Shown one piece after another: positions 1-11,357 of a stretch of DNA of 64,000 nucleotides. Positions within the stretch are counted from its first letter, which is position 1; the number at the start of each line of letters is the position of its first letter. This stretch comes from Limnoperna fortunei. Taxonomy: Eukaryota; Mollusca; Bivalvia; Mytilida; Modiolidae. The notes under the pieces were generated by a model. That model ran no database searches and had not been told where the DNA came from. It saw only the letters and a program-made list of their open reading frames with translations. Both the position numbers and the translations under genes were made by a program. The stretch spans positions 60,257,898 to 60,321,897 of the forward strand of contig OX104123.1 of the NCBI GenBank assembly GCA_944474755.1, written 5' to 3'.

Positions 1-1361
1 AGGTTTCATTATATATTGTCTAATAGGTTAGTTTAATGAAAATGCAAAACTGTCTGTGTTGCGCTTTTACAAATGCAGTCGAATAACTTATTTATTGGAC
101 AAAAAGTTAAAATAGCAGATAAAAAATGAAATGTATGCTGTAAAAAAATCAACCCATACAGAAATTGTTGAGATGATGACGGGGTGCAATGTCATATCGT
201 AATAATAACAAATTTCGAATTGACCTTGTCTGTTATTGGCGAATTATTCTACTTGATATTTAATCTATAAAAAGCACAACAATTCAGTACTAGTAATAAA
301 CAACGCTTTTTGCTGTACATTAAAGTCCATTTTTACAACAAGTTTATCGTAGAATGGCGTTAGCACGTGGTGCTACGAATGGGTCTTTTTGATCTAATGA
401 TAAAAATTATGATGAATAATTAATTTAAATGATTCAAAAAAGGATTGAAGATATTGGCAAATGTTTTACTTGGATTTATTATGATTTATTTTTAGTTTTG
501 ATTTAATATGGTTTAATGCTAGCATTTTTTCATCTGATTCTTTTTTATGGAAGCCGGTTCCTACACGACCTTTGGGAGGAACACGTAATCTTTTTCAGTA
601 AGTTTTGAGCTGTCAACCTTTGTTGTCAAGGGCACGTGATAAGAAGCGTTAAGAAAAGTTATTAAGGGTGTTAAAACACAAGGATGGGCAAACGTTTGTG
701 AAGCTTAGACAAAATGCTGTCTATGTCAGTGGAATTCTTTACATCAGTTCTTTTACGTTTCAGAACTTTGTAATGTCACAAATGCTTAACATTTTTGCAA
801 AATTGTCAGTTTTCTACAACAAAATGTAGCACAAAACTTTGTGTTGCCAAAGGCATTAAATAAAACTCTTGTGCAGAAATGATTCTGCGCATTCGTTTAA
901 TCAGATGTTTTTGCGGCACTAGTGATAATATTTTCGATATTCACTAAGCTAAATGGAGTAACCTGAACCCAATAAAAACCATGGGTGCACTCAGGTGGTC
1001 CGGAACAAGTAAGCAATGCCTGCCTCTAATTAGACACCCGTTGAGTTACTCGTCATGTATGTCTAAGGAAAATTCAAATCCAGGAATAGGAATCACTACC
1101 TAAGGCTCAGCGACAATGTCAGATCGTATTTCAGACACTGATTTCCCATAACGATCAATTAAGTCATGGTGACGAGCATAGAACCTCTAGAAAGATAACA
1201 TCAACCTAGGTACAACAAACCCTTGTTTGAATAGTGTAGCAGTCAACAGCAGTGATCGATATAGAAAATCACACTAAATTCGCTCTTCGTCGACTATAAA
1301 ATAATAAAATAAGAAATGCATCCATCCATTACGTCATATTTAATCAACACACTTACTTTAA
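1..1361. other. 3' flank of C1qDC pseudogene A
   Basis: This is AT-rich sequence downstream of the minus-strand C1qDC pseudogene. It is nearly identical to 26308-27661 in copy B. I see no open reading frame of note, RNA gene or mobile-element ends. Confidence 0.6.
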
Positions 1362-2032
1362 TTATTTTGAAATATACACAACGGAAAACATAGATGTCGC
1401 GCCAGTTTGTACTTCTTCGCTGACAACGTAGTCACCAACAGCGTTCTTGATACACAGTTTCTCCCCTTTGTCTAGCTTCAGAACTGCTTCGAGACTTCCA
1501 GTATTATAATCCCTGCCGAATGCCCAAAGCAAGGGTTGGTCATCTTTGTGCAGAACAACATGAAGATGTTTCCTTTCATTTGACCGCACTGTACAGGTGA
1601 CTAAATATACACCAGGCCATGGTACCGTGTAGTAGCCTGTACTAGGATCGTATCCATTTTGCCTGTTCAATAAAACGTGGTCGAATTTAAGTATTTCTCC
1701 TCTGGAGAGAGGGGCCTATGTCCATCCATTGAAAGTTGCAGTAAACGCTCGATCCATCATCTGTAACAAAAACATAAAACGATGATTCTTTTAGAAGCGT
1801 CACAAGTTATCCCTGGTATCAAATGCAATGCCACCGATCAGTTATCGGATTTCCATGTGTAAGGAGCATTAAAGGCAACCTAGCAAAAAATATAAATTTT
1901 TTATGTTGTTTATTAAATAAAAAATATATATATATGCTTTGTGATGTATTATTGCATCTCCAATTGTACACTCTATTGTGACTTAAAGGTGGTAAAATGT
2001 CGTTTATCCTAGTCCTAGACACCGGCAAAAAT

Positions 2033-2258
2033 GGTCTGTCAACACTGAGGTTGCGGGTTCGAGTCTCACTGCGGGCAGGGTGTACTCGACTCAAATCTTA
2101 ATTGATAAGGATTGCTAGTTTTCCAACCGAAGGTCGGGGTTCGCTCTGGGTACTCCGGCTTTCTCCCCCCCCCCCCACAAAAAAAAACTGGACGCCATGA
2201 AATAGCTGAACAAATGCTGAAAGTGGCATTAGACATCGATGAAACAAACAAACAATCA
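2033..2258 (+). mobile_element. tRNA-derived SINE, 5' part lost
   Basis: It contains the B-box-like GGTTCGAGTCTC, the middle region ending in a C-rich run, and the 3' tail (GAAACAAACAAAC). The complete copy at 28403-28680 shows that about 120 bp, including the A box, were deleted here between short TGG repeats. It sits in the intron between C1q exons 2 and 3. Confidence 0.8.
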
Positions 2259-3511
2259 AAATGAATTAAACCATGTTTTATGGCATGCCAAATCTCCCGT
2301 TTCCAATACTGTAGTATGTGAGTTTTGTGTGACGAGAAAAAGGGTTGGGTATCATACAACACTATTCAGTAATAGAAGTATCAAAAAATAATCGCATCAA
2401 AATCACAATGTTTGAATTCAAAATTAGTAAATCTATCTGCAATCATATTTTCTGACGAGACATAGTTACAAATTTGCCGTTGATCAGAAATCTAGCATAT
2501 TATAAACCAATAAAATTTCGCGAGGAGGTTACAATCAAGAAAGTTTATCTGTCCACTAAAGGTAGGGGAAAATGGATGATGAGGAACGATTACACTTTCC
2601 GAAGTCGTGTAAAATAGAACACTTCTATTAAAACTTTAATCGGGGATAATAAACTATGATTTCATATGGAACTTCCCGCTGATAAAACTTTCAAACTGTA
2701 TTTTTCTTAATTTTCAATTAGATCTCTAATTATTTATCCCGTCATTGCCACTTGGCACTTAAACTGTCAAGTGTCAAACGCAAATGATCAAACGGATCAT
2801 TAGCCGTTATAAAAAGCTTGAACAAACAATCAATCACTTCAGTAACTAACAATTATGTGCATGCAATAAGTTTTGCAAATTTGTTGTTATTTCCGTCTTC
2901 ATAAATTAAATAAGCTAACTAAGCGCAACGAAACTACATGTTCTTGAGTTTGTGTTAACCTGAATCAGTCAGCTATGAGACTCGATGAACAAAAAACAAA
3001 AGACAGATCTACAACTCTGTGCACTTTTTCTATGCAACGATCAAAAGATAAGTTTCACAGTATTTTTGCTGTACTTTTAATGGAGTCAATATTTTAGTCA
3101 ATCGTTTTTTACCATTCCCTGTGAGGATTTTTATGCAATTTTGGAATCCAATGCAAGTTTGGTAGGTCTTCACTTTTTGTCGTAATGACTACTTAATATT
3201 TGTCGTAATGAATATTCAAAGAAGTCATGAAGGACTTACGGTGATCCAGAATTTCATCTTTGATACAGTTGTTTGTGGAATTACCAGTTATATCCTCAAT
3301 GAATAACTCTTTAATGAGACATTCATACTAATGTGACTCACGTACAAACACAATGTTATTAGAAGCCTTGTCTGCAGGGTAAATAACAATATAAGCAAGA
3401 TACCACCACACAATGTTCCTTGCAATTGCAACATCTTTTAACAACGCTTGTCATAGCAAATGATATATGTTTAGATTTTCGAGCACGCAGGAAATATGTA
3501 TGGCATGATGA

Positions 3512-3619
3512 CAATAAATAAATAAATAAATAAATAAATACATACATAAATACATACATACATACATACATACATACATACCTACATACATACATACATA
3601 CATACATACATACATACAT
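3512..3619. repeat. Compound microsatellite (AAAT)n(CATA)n
   Basis: Tetranucleotide runs of AAAT then CATA, about 108 bp. The copy-B counterpart at 29947-30070 is longer with a different internal order. Open frames across it are repeat artefacts. Confidence 0.95.
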
Positions 3620-3923
3620 GACACTGAACATAATCTGTTAAAATTTTGGATCTGGTTATATGTTATATTATGGACAAACAAATTGTAAAATAATAAACAC
3701 AATTATACAGGATTTGGGAATTTAAAATTTTGTGAAGGTTATAGTTAAGGGGGGTAAAACACCTTACTGTTAAACTTCTAAGAGCTACATCTCTTAATTT
3801 TCTTGCTGCCTTAGACATAGACGATTGATGCTAGCATTACGATACAACCCTCGGCTTTGCATGCCATGTTAATAACGGTTTATCGTCTTAGGTTATATCA
3901 TGCACAGACTTGACTTTATTTTT

Positions 3924-4012
3924 TCTCTAGTGTCGCTAGAGAAGAGATATTCACAAGATGGTGAATCTCTTTTTTTGCATTTTACACTGTAAAGTCTTTG
4001 TAGAGACTTTAC
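3924..4012. other. Three consecutive perfect or near-perfect hairpins
   Basis: Stem 1 is TCTCTAG/CTAGAGA (3924-3942). Stem 2 pairs 3943-3954 with 3961-3970, with a two-base bulge. Stem 3 is GTAAAGTCT/AGACTTTAC (3989-4012). The array is kept in copy B near 30380-30475. It lies in the C1q intron between exons 1 and 2. Function unknown; it may be part of a non-autonomous element. Confidence 0.5.
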
Positions 4013-4336
4013 CGGTGGAAACAACATTCAATAGCAAATGCGTTACATTTTTTATTCAAAGAGTAACATATTCATTCTTTTGTAACGTTTGCTTTTGGGA
4101 GTGAAATTAGAGAAATAACTCTTGCACCTTTACAAAACCATTTAATGCTCTAAAATTTCAAAATGTTAGTGCAACAAACCACATTTATCAATTAATTTAG
4201 TTGCTCCCAACAGTTTTGATACAGTCTGATTTTGTTAGCTTGAATGCCCTACTTGTGCCATTTCAATTTCTTCCAGTGTTTTTTTTTGTCCGAGGAAGCA
4301 ATAGCAGCGTATTAAAACTATCAAATATTATAATCT

Positions 4337-4463
4337 ACTGCCTGTAGTCGAGGGTGTTACGCAAGGATATCGCATGAAATAAATTTATCAAAAGAGACGT
4401 AGTCTAAGATGAAATATTTAATGAGTATGATATTGTGGCGTACAACCCTCGACTACTGGCAGT
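4337..4463. mobile_element. Short MITE-like element with 26-bp inverted ends
   Basis: The 127-bp unit begins ACTGCCTGTAGTCGAGGGT and ends with the near-perfect reverse complement (ACCCTCGACTACTGGCAGT). The same 127-bp unit is at 30771-30897. No coding capacity and no clear target duplication. The termini suggest a small DNA-transposon derivative, but an imperfect foldback of other origin is possible. Confidence 0.5.
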
Positions 4464-5393
4464 ATGTGTTACATTATGCTAATTGCACTTGTCAATATAT
4501 TTGGGGAATGCAATTTCCCGTCAAGATGGTGTTATATCGAGAGGTGTGATATATCGGGTTGATCTATTGTGGTGCTATATCGTTGTCTAGAATGTGTAGT
4601 AAAGAATATATTGGAATAACTTATCTTAATTAGCAAATTAAAACTGAAAATGCAGTATTTCCCGTTCTCATTTGTCTTTGTTCTGGTAAATATTTGTGTA
4701 TATGTTACAGAGATTCAATTTTGGATACATGATTCAGTGTATATATTTTATTCACGGTGTAGAGATCAGTCCATATACTATATAGAGCCGAGATCCCGGT
4801 CAATATAACACCATATGGCTTCAGTATAATGATTTATTTGATAAGTATAAAATGGTTTTTTTTCAATAGTATCGTGTGTTTATAATACATTCACAAAAAT
4901 CCTGTCTGTACGAAATTAGTGTAAGGCATTTATCACACTGAGCAAATCTCGGCACACAACGCTACTTTAAGAACGGAGTCGGGCGAAGTATGTGACTACG
5001 CTAAGAAAACAAGCGGAGGAAATGGTATCTGCATTATACAAGTTCAAAGCAGTTTAGAATCTTTAATTATATTAAAGACTAGAAATATATGCTAGAAGTA
5101 TTCGAATATAAAGAATTGTAAACAAATTATAAATTATAACTTAGTCAAATAAAACTAACTCAAAAGCTTAAACAAAATATGAACATAACAATCTAGGAGA
5201 AATTAATAAAACAGAATAACATTTCACAAGCGATTATTGTAATTTTGCACAATAATATGTTCTTCTATTTCAAGTTCTAAATAAGATACACAACATAATT
5301 TCAATTAGCTCGAGCTGTGTAAAGAAAAGAAATTTCGTACCTTTTAGAGTTTTAAGACTAGCCGATATCGTTTCGGTTATTTGAAGTCTTAAG

Positions 5394-5810
5394 CCATAGT
5401 AGTTCTATACCGATCTTGTATGTGAATTTAATGCCAAAATTGTTTTTCGAATTTAATATGTCGGATAAAACGTAATTTCTTATAAAGCGGAAACCGGTTT
5501 TTCCGATTACAAGCTTGTAGTTTCCTGCATTAATATAAAAACGCATTATTAATTGAAACGAGACTTTAAAGAGTCATTTATAGAGCCACCACAGGTCAAA
5601 AGTATCTCTATAACCCCTTTCTGGAACAACTCTGGTTGAAACTGGAACTGTATATTATTTGAATACTGTTATCAAAAGAAAAACACAACAATGTTTTCCA
5701 ATCATAACATTTCAAAAATGTTGAAAATGTTGATTGTTTTGGACTCCAGCCATACCTTGTTGTGTATGACCAAAAGCAAGAATCTCATCAGTTCTTAGCC
5801 AATCATATAT
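5394..5810. other. Upstream flank of C1qDC pseudogene A
   Basis: Non-coding sequence upstream of the truncated exon 1, matching 32370-32769 in copy B. It presumably held the promoter of this gene. I see no unambiguous TATA box or other element. Confidence 0.4.
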
Positions 5811-6757
5811 GAATACCTTGAGCAGTGTATTGACCAAGACATGAATACCAACATTTACATAAATATAGTGAGTTTTGTGCCATGAGGTTGTGTACTGAGC
5901 AAAGATCGAACACATGAATACCGTGAGTTGTGTATGGTGAAAACTGTACATAATACAGAGATAAATACCATGACTTGTGCACCGACCAAAGAAATAATGT
6001 ACCATGAGTTGTGTACCAACCAACGAAATAAATACCATGAGTTGTGTACCCACCAAAGAAATCAATACCATGAGTTGTGTACTGACCAAAGAAATCAATA
6101 CCATGAGTTGTGTACTGACCAAAGACATAAATACCATGAGTTGTGTACCCACCAAAGAAATCAATACCATGAGTTGTGTACCCACCAAAGAAATCAATAC
6201 CATGAGTTGTGTACTGACCAAAGAAATCAATACCACGAGTTGTATGCTGACCAAAGACATGAATACCATGAGTTGTGTACCGACCAAGGAAATAAATACC
6301 ATGAGTTGTGTACCAACCAAAGAAATAAATACCATGGGTTGTGTAACGGCCAAAGAAATCAATACCATGAGATGTGTACCGACCAAAGAAATCAATACGA
6401 TGAGTTGTGTACCGACCAAAGAAATCAATACCATGAGTTGTGTACCCACCAAAGAAATCAATACCATGAGTTGTGTGCCAACCAAAGAAATGAGTACCAT
6501 GAGTTGTGTACCGACAAACGAGATAAATACCATGAGTTGTGTACCGACCAAAGAAATCAATACCATAAGTTGTGTACCTATCACAGAAATAAGTACCATT
6601 AGTTGTGTACTGACCAAAGAAATCAATACCATGAGTTGTGTACCGAACAAAGAAATCAATACCATAAGTTGTGTACCAACCAAAGAAATCAATACCATGA
6701 GTTGTGTACCGAGCAAAGAAATCAATACCATGAGTTGTGTACCAACCAAAGAAATAA
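5811..6757. repeat. 33-bp minisatellite, copy A
   Basis: Tandem 33-bp units of the form ACCATGAGTTGTGTACCGAC + CAAAGAAATCAAT. There are roughly 25 good units plus degenerate ones at the left edge. Because 33 is divisible by three and the unit lacks stops in several frames, long but meaningless open frames appear on both strands (up to 345 codons). Copy B (32770-33449) has roughly 16 units, so the array changed length after the duplication. Confidence 0.95.
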
Positions 6758-7590
6758 GAGCAGCCCAGCGCGTCCACGGTCGGCGGATAGGGAAGACCCT
6801 CTCGTTGGGGGGTCGTCAAGTCTTAATACGGAAAGCCCGTCCGTGGACTATAGTGGGTAACGTGCTTGGAGAGTGCCACGCTCCTTGCACGGTAAAGACC
6901 CCTTTTGTAGATTTCGAAAAGGAGTAGGATATTTGTAAGTATCCTCATGCTCGCGTCTTTCCGGGATTCCTGAAAAGATCAAATTTACCTCATTAAGCGA
7001 GTTTGTAAATCAATATGTCTTTCCCTAAGGTCTTTTATATCTTTCGTTACGCGATATAAATTTCCACTAAGCTTTTCTTGGACATTTAGTCTGAATTTCT
7101 GTATTGATACTTTCATATATGTCATTTAGAAAATCCTAACTTTTCTCGACCTCACATATTTGTTTTGTTACAGTTTTGACGTTTGGAACTAAATTATCCA
7201 TCGCTTTCTGGACCTTACTAAGCTTGTCTGGTACAGTCTAATATAGAACGTTTTGAGAACATTAGAGCAACTTTGGTTGCATGTTGTCTGGGATGATTCA
7301 TTGTGCTGTTGCACACGGGATGAATGGTTGGACCTTGTGGTGTGTATGGAGTTACAGGGATGTTAACCGCTCGGTGATATCTGGTTGTGACTTTGGCCAT
7401 TAATGTTTGAAAATTGCAAAAATTTCCTCCATTGGTAATACTAGTGATCCATGTGGGTTTAGAAAGTTTGTTGAATTCGTCTGTTAATTTTGCTAATTTC
7501 TTTTTATCGCTATTTTGCAGTATTTCCCTTTGATCTTTGTGTGTGATATTATTCCATCTCAATCTACTAACGTGATATGGGCCCATCTCA
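6758..7590 (-). pseudogene. Retroelement ORF1-like remnant, copy A
   Basis: Read on the minus strand with frame changes, this gives a helix-rich stretch (IKDLRERHIDLQTRL, then MR, a stop, and NLIFSGIPE) followed by acidic residues. The pattern 'DLQ-R-MR-NL-F-GIPE' is typical of ORF1 proteins of L1/Tx1-like non-LTR elements, at the end of the coiled coil and start of the RRM-like domain. The upstream part (7218-7586) is an open frame of 122 codons rich in K, E and N. Stops and frameshifts show that it is dead. Copy B at 33450-34320 has the same lesions plus a small insertion. Family assignment is from a motif only. Confidence 0.5.
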
Positions 7591-8423
7591 ACTCGCTGTC
7601 AAGGCGTCGGTAAGTAACAGTGACCCGTCACAATGTTACAAGACAGCTATAAACAGATTATTTACGTTTTATGACACTCGATGCGTTTTCTCGTCATCTC
7701 ATCTCAGAGCTGTCGCCCTTCGATATGGACGAGAAAACTTTATTAAGTTTTTCACTGTGTGTAGTGTGAGTACAACTCTGTTTACCTGTTATTTCGTCGC
7801 TGACATTTTGAATTTTTCCTTTTTCTGCTCTTTTGTCCTTTAAGCATCCGTATAAGAATATAATCACAACATAAATGTCAAATAAAATTCGTTAATACAG
7901 TTTTTTCAATCCAAGTTTCATATTTTTCTAGATAGTTGCTCCTCTTCAATTTAAAATGGAACATTTATGTTCACACATACGCATAAACTGACAGTTAGAA
8001 TACGATTTTTTGCCACTCTCCTGGATATTTCATCTCTCAGCTGCGGACGACTTTAACAGCGGGGACGAAAGAAGCATTTGACTGTGTTTACACTTTGTGC
8101 ATTATATATAGTTCACCTAAGCTGCTTTAATACTAAAGACCAGAAATATACATTACAACTATTTTAATATCAGAACAATTTACACAAAAAAAAAATAAAG
8201 AACCGAAAACTTAATAAATTAAAACATAATTCACTCACAAAATGCATAAACAATTTAGACACATACAATCAAAGAACAAAACGTGCGACACAATTTTTTT
8301 ACCAGCTATTAATATGGTTATTTTTCACAATTACGAGCACAGATATTTTCATAATATATAGATAAGTTCATTAATCCTCTAGTTTCAATCAGACGATGTT
8401 GATAAAGTTAAGCAATTGCTTAC
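7591..8423. other. Intergenic or intronic AT-rich sequence
   Basis: Non-coding sequence between the retroelement remnant and the orphan exon 1; it matches 34321-35152. No exon 2 or C1q exon is recognisable here, although transcription from 8739 would need one downstream. An 88-codon open frame at 7577-7843 has no recognisable content. Confidence 0.4.
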
Positions 8424-8739
8424 CTTGTAAAATTTTTTGACTAGTCAATAGCGTGTCTGTTATTTGAAGTCCCAAGTCATCTTTAATACTTTGTAGCTGT
8501 GCCTGAAGGGTTGTATTTATTGCCTGCTCGATTCCTTTCCTTAATTCGGTAGATATCAGTGACTTTATCTGTTTTGTTAATTCCCTTATATCCAGTTCAG
8601 CTTTCAGAGGGGCCTCTAGTTTGGACACTAGTGTCACATCAACTTGGCCGTCAATGTCCTCTTTGTTGCATTTAACGTCTGAACAAATCACCATATTTAC
8701 ATTAAGTAAAAGAGTAATTATCGCAAAAAGCCACGCCAT
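8424..8739 (-). CDS. Orphan C1qDC first exon (signal peptide + coiled coil), copy A
   Basis: A 316-nt exon starting at ATG (8739) and ending at a perfect donor (ACAAG|GTAAG at 8424/8423). It encodes a hydrophobic leader (MAWLFAIITLLLNVNMVICS), then about 85 residues with helix heptads (ELTKQIKSLI, LQAQLQSIKDDLGLQI). Length and phase (ends in phase 1) equal exon 1 of the intact gene at 27662-32369 and of the paralogue at 20375-22917. No matching exon 2 or C1q exon lies between it and the damaged exon 1 at 5341. It could splice to 3240-3308 and 1362-1760 as an alternative first exon, or be a relic. The reading frame is intact, so some constraint or recent origin is likely. Confidence 0.7.
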
Positions 8740-10042
8740 TTTGCCTCTAAGCTGTTAGTTGCAAATTGAATTAACAAATTTTTAACACTTACATACGTAA
8801 AATGAGAAGTGATCTATATTCTGCCAGAGTGTTAGTATCTGTTCCTGTTACAAGTTTTTAGTATCAAGTGTTACGTTAAAGGCAGGATATTAAAACTTTG
8901 TTAGTTTAATGAAATGGGACACCTAGACCTTAAATAAAATAACGACTGAAATTTTAAAAATAAAATGTTTAAGCTGCACCTTTACATGCCCTTCTTAGAA
9001 CCCCACAAATGGTCCCCTACTCTAATCCTTTTTGTTTGAGATGTGAATCCCTTTTGATACTATATTATCTGTAGATACAATTAGCTGTTCAGCGCTAAAA
9101 AAGTATTTTATTTCAATAATATGTTTAGTACAAAATCTATTTTGGATTAGTGTTTTAGTCTGTTCGACTAAATATCAACTAATGAGATTAATTGATATTG
9201 TTTTCAGAAATTCTTTTATTCTTCTCACACATCATGACGTCCTTGTTAGGGAGTGTGGGAGGTACGGTAGTAGGAGTACTCGTAACCGTTGGACGGGAAA
9301 ATGACAATCCTTGTCAATTAAGGTAAGAGTTGAGTAAACCTTGGCTGAAATCAGACTCGAACCCACCCAGTGTAGACAAACCGCTGTCAACACATTGGAG
9401 TCATCTCGTGTGAAGTAGGAAATTGGCTTTATTTATCAGTTTATCAATATTCTACACATTAAGTTCCAATGGAGCGGTCAAAAGGTGGTAATCCAAAATC
9501 CATCTAAATCGAAAAAACAAGAAGTATTGGAAAAATGTATTGCTCGACGTCCTTTACTGGTTCTTAGTTTTATTGTTATATTTGATGTACATCTACATAC
9601 CAGTAATCCACGGCCGTGTAGTGGGGGACACCAGATCAAGTCACAATCTCCACATCAGGAGTTCAGGTACGGGTCCCTTAAATTGATCCGTAAACGACAT
9701 CGAATATATGATGTATATTTGACCATCTTCGATTTTTTTATCTTAGGATACCTGCCATTTATAGCTTAAACACTGCTCGGTAAATAACAATCAGTGAATA
9801 AACACCCCAAAATATAAATAATACTTTCCTATGTTGGCAGTTTAATGTGTACACGTTTATTGTACACCTAGACACCAGGTCAAATCAAATACACGAACCT
9901 ATATACTAAGAACATTTACATACCATCTATACGTGTATACAACAGATTAATATTCTCTTAAACACATTTTGCAGCCAGTTTTCCTAATACAAGACTATTG
10001 TGCTTCAAGTGTTCGTTTTATTACGAACTACACTTTTCACAG
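8740..10042. other. 5' flank of orphan exon with an old SINE
   Basis: Contains a strongly diverged minus-strand copy of the local SINE family at about 9235-9420 (recognisable remains of the GACTCGAACCC and CTGTCAACAC boxes). The rest is unrecognised. The stretch is paralogous, with many differences, to 22918-25330, pointing to an older duplication of a C1qDC exon 1 with its upstream region. Confidence 0.5.
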
Positions 10043-10236
10043 ATGAATGTATATCAAACACAGTAAGAGGAAACAGTGTGCTTGAACAAGACTTTTTTAG
10101 ACTTATGAAGTATGCAAACCCAAAGGTCTTATTTTGTCAAGATTTACCAGTGGCACAATTAGGTTGTAAAAACATCCGCCTTCTGAATGAAACTATTCAG
10201 AGTTTATCATCTGGGGTCAAAAGGGAACAAAGTTGA
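10043..10236 (+). CDS. Unrecognised possible exon, copy A
   Basis: An open frame starts right after an acceptor-like site (ACTTTTCACAG|ATG) and encodes about 60 non-repetitive residues, including LEQDFFRLMKYANPKVLFCQ and QLGCKNIRLLNETIQ. It is repeated at 36811-36998 (open, different end) and at 42030 onward (frame broken by a 1-bp deletion and an insertion). Amino-acid composition looks protein-like, but I do not recognise a family and see no convincing donor. It may be an exon relic or part of a mobile element. Confidence 0.3.
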
Positions 10237-11234
10237 GAATTTAAAAAAGTAATATTGATGTGGAATTTTTCAGTAAATATATTAATGCAAAAATAAACCA
10301 TGCATGCTAATCTTTTAGTTTTTGCATTGATAGGACCAAAGCACTTTTTACAATATGAAAGCTGCCAGTGGTATTGACCACATTGTTATGTTGTCAATAT
10401 CCTTCATACATTTTTATCATTTACATGTATATATATATTTATTTATAACATTCGGCCTTAGTGCAGTTTCGCTGTGTAATTTGCAGCATTAAATGTTGTG
10501 GCTTTAATTTCTAATTTTACCTGTTTTTCAATTAGTCTAAGATTAGACAATAGGTAATACACCTATTTAGGAACACCCGATTTCTAGTCGGTTCCGCTCA
10601 CGCTTTCCTGGTGGTACACCTGTTGTACCTATTTCTGAAATTGTGTTTTGTTTTAAATGTAAAATACTGCTTTGCAAATGTGCATTCATTCTGAGGTTCT
10701 AGCCTAGTATGGATATTCATCCTACTGTATGGAATTGAACAGAAAATTAACCACATATACCCAATAAACTGTATTTGAAAGCAGATCAGTGGTATGTTGA
10801 GGAAAGTACTTACCATTTCGGCGCCAGGTTTAAATATTTTTCAAAATGAATAATAGAAAGTAATGGACCCATTAAACCGGATTTGAACAATACCAGCTTC
10901 TGTGGACGTTTTGGACATTGTAATTTTATAGTTTTTAATTATTGTATTTGAACATATTGGTTTGTTTTGTTTGTTTTGTTTTTTGTTTTGGTTATTAAAA
11001 TTGTTAACGTAGCTTCGAGTATTATTTCATAGTCAGAAATATACTGAGTGACTGCATCCATCCGTCCATCCTTTGACATATGTACAAGACTTAAATTGGT
11101 GGTCTTGATAGAATTTACATCACAACAATGTCTATTATCTAACAGGTCAAACGAGGGTCATCCATTAAAACCCTGCGTATATTTTGATGACTTGGGAAGT
11201 ATACATGGATCCTTGTGGGGCACCAACTCTCATA
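10237..11234. other. Unassigned sequence shared by copies A, B and C
   Basis: No clear gene. On the minus strand, a short frame around 10815-10910 ends at a perfect donor (GAAATG|GTAAGT) and is preceded by CCACAG, so it could be a small exon. Its frame differs between copies because of an A-run, and I cannot assign it. Confidence 0.3.
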
Positions 11235-11351
11235 CATGCAAAAATACTATTACATTCATTCTTCTATACATTACCACAGTGGAACCAACTACCTTCTTCA
11301 CTCGTACTGACACCAGCCATTGACAGCTTCAGAGAACACACAACCCTTGAT
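11235..11351 (+). pseudogene. Non-LTR reverse transcriptase C-terminal remnant, copy A
   Basis: The frame reads SFFYTLPQWNQLPSSLV and AIDSFREHTTLDVL. This matches the well-known tail pattern of CR1/RTE-type reverse transcriptases (S-F--RT---WN-LP----- S-D-FK---L). Only this tail is recognisable. The 337-bp inverted-repeat element begins directly after it. The same remnant is at about 38090-38204 and 43325-43430. Confidence 0.55.
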
Positions 11352-11357
11352 GTTCTC

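Larger units (their letters stand above)
1362..5393 (-). pseudogene. C1q-domain-containing protein, inactivated copy A
   Basis: This is the copy-A counterpart of the intact gene at 27662-32369. Exon 3 (1362-1760) encodes the C1q domain; its C-terminal 102 residues are still open. It carries a Trp-to-stop change (TAG read from 1716-1718; TGG in copy B) and a 1-bp insertion near 1750. Exon 2 (3240-3308) keeps a perfect GTAAG donor and lacks 9 bp, in frame, relative to copy B. Exon 1 survives only as 5341-5393: a 259-bp internal deletion, with AAG at both ends in copy B, leaves ATG-GCT-TAA, so translation would stop after two codons. Seen directly: the lesions. Inferred: a dead gene, since three independent disabling changes hit one gene while copy B is open throughout. 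Confidence 0.9.

Noticed and set aside
3359..3702. Open frames rich in Met-Tyr-Val-Cys
   Set aside because: Produced by the (CATA)n and (AAAT)n microsatellite.
5811..6757. CRISPR-like regular repeats
   Set aside because: Units are contiguous with no unique spacers, there are no cas genes, and the genome is clearly eukaryotic.
5712..6927. Long open frames of 224-345 codons on both strands
   Set aside because: They are readings of the 33-bp minisatellite, whose unit length is a multiple of three; no domain, start context or splice sites.
9485..9769. 94-codon open frame (and its copy-B relative at 36312-36554)
   Set aside because: No family signal, frame start not conserved between copies, low-complexity hydrophobic end; counterpart in copy C lacks the first half.
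10815..10910. Short minus-strand exon ending at GAAATG|GTAAGT
   Set aside because: Donor is perfect, but the frame differs among the three copies through an A-run and no partner exon or family is visible; kept only as a remark.
11048..11323. 91-codon plus-strand frame
   Set aside because: Overlaps in another frame the more convincing reverse-transcriptase tail at 11235-11351; no recognisable content of its own.
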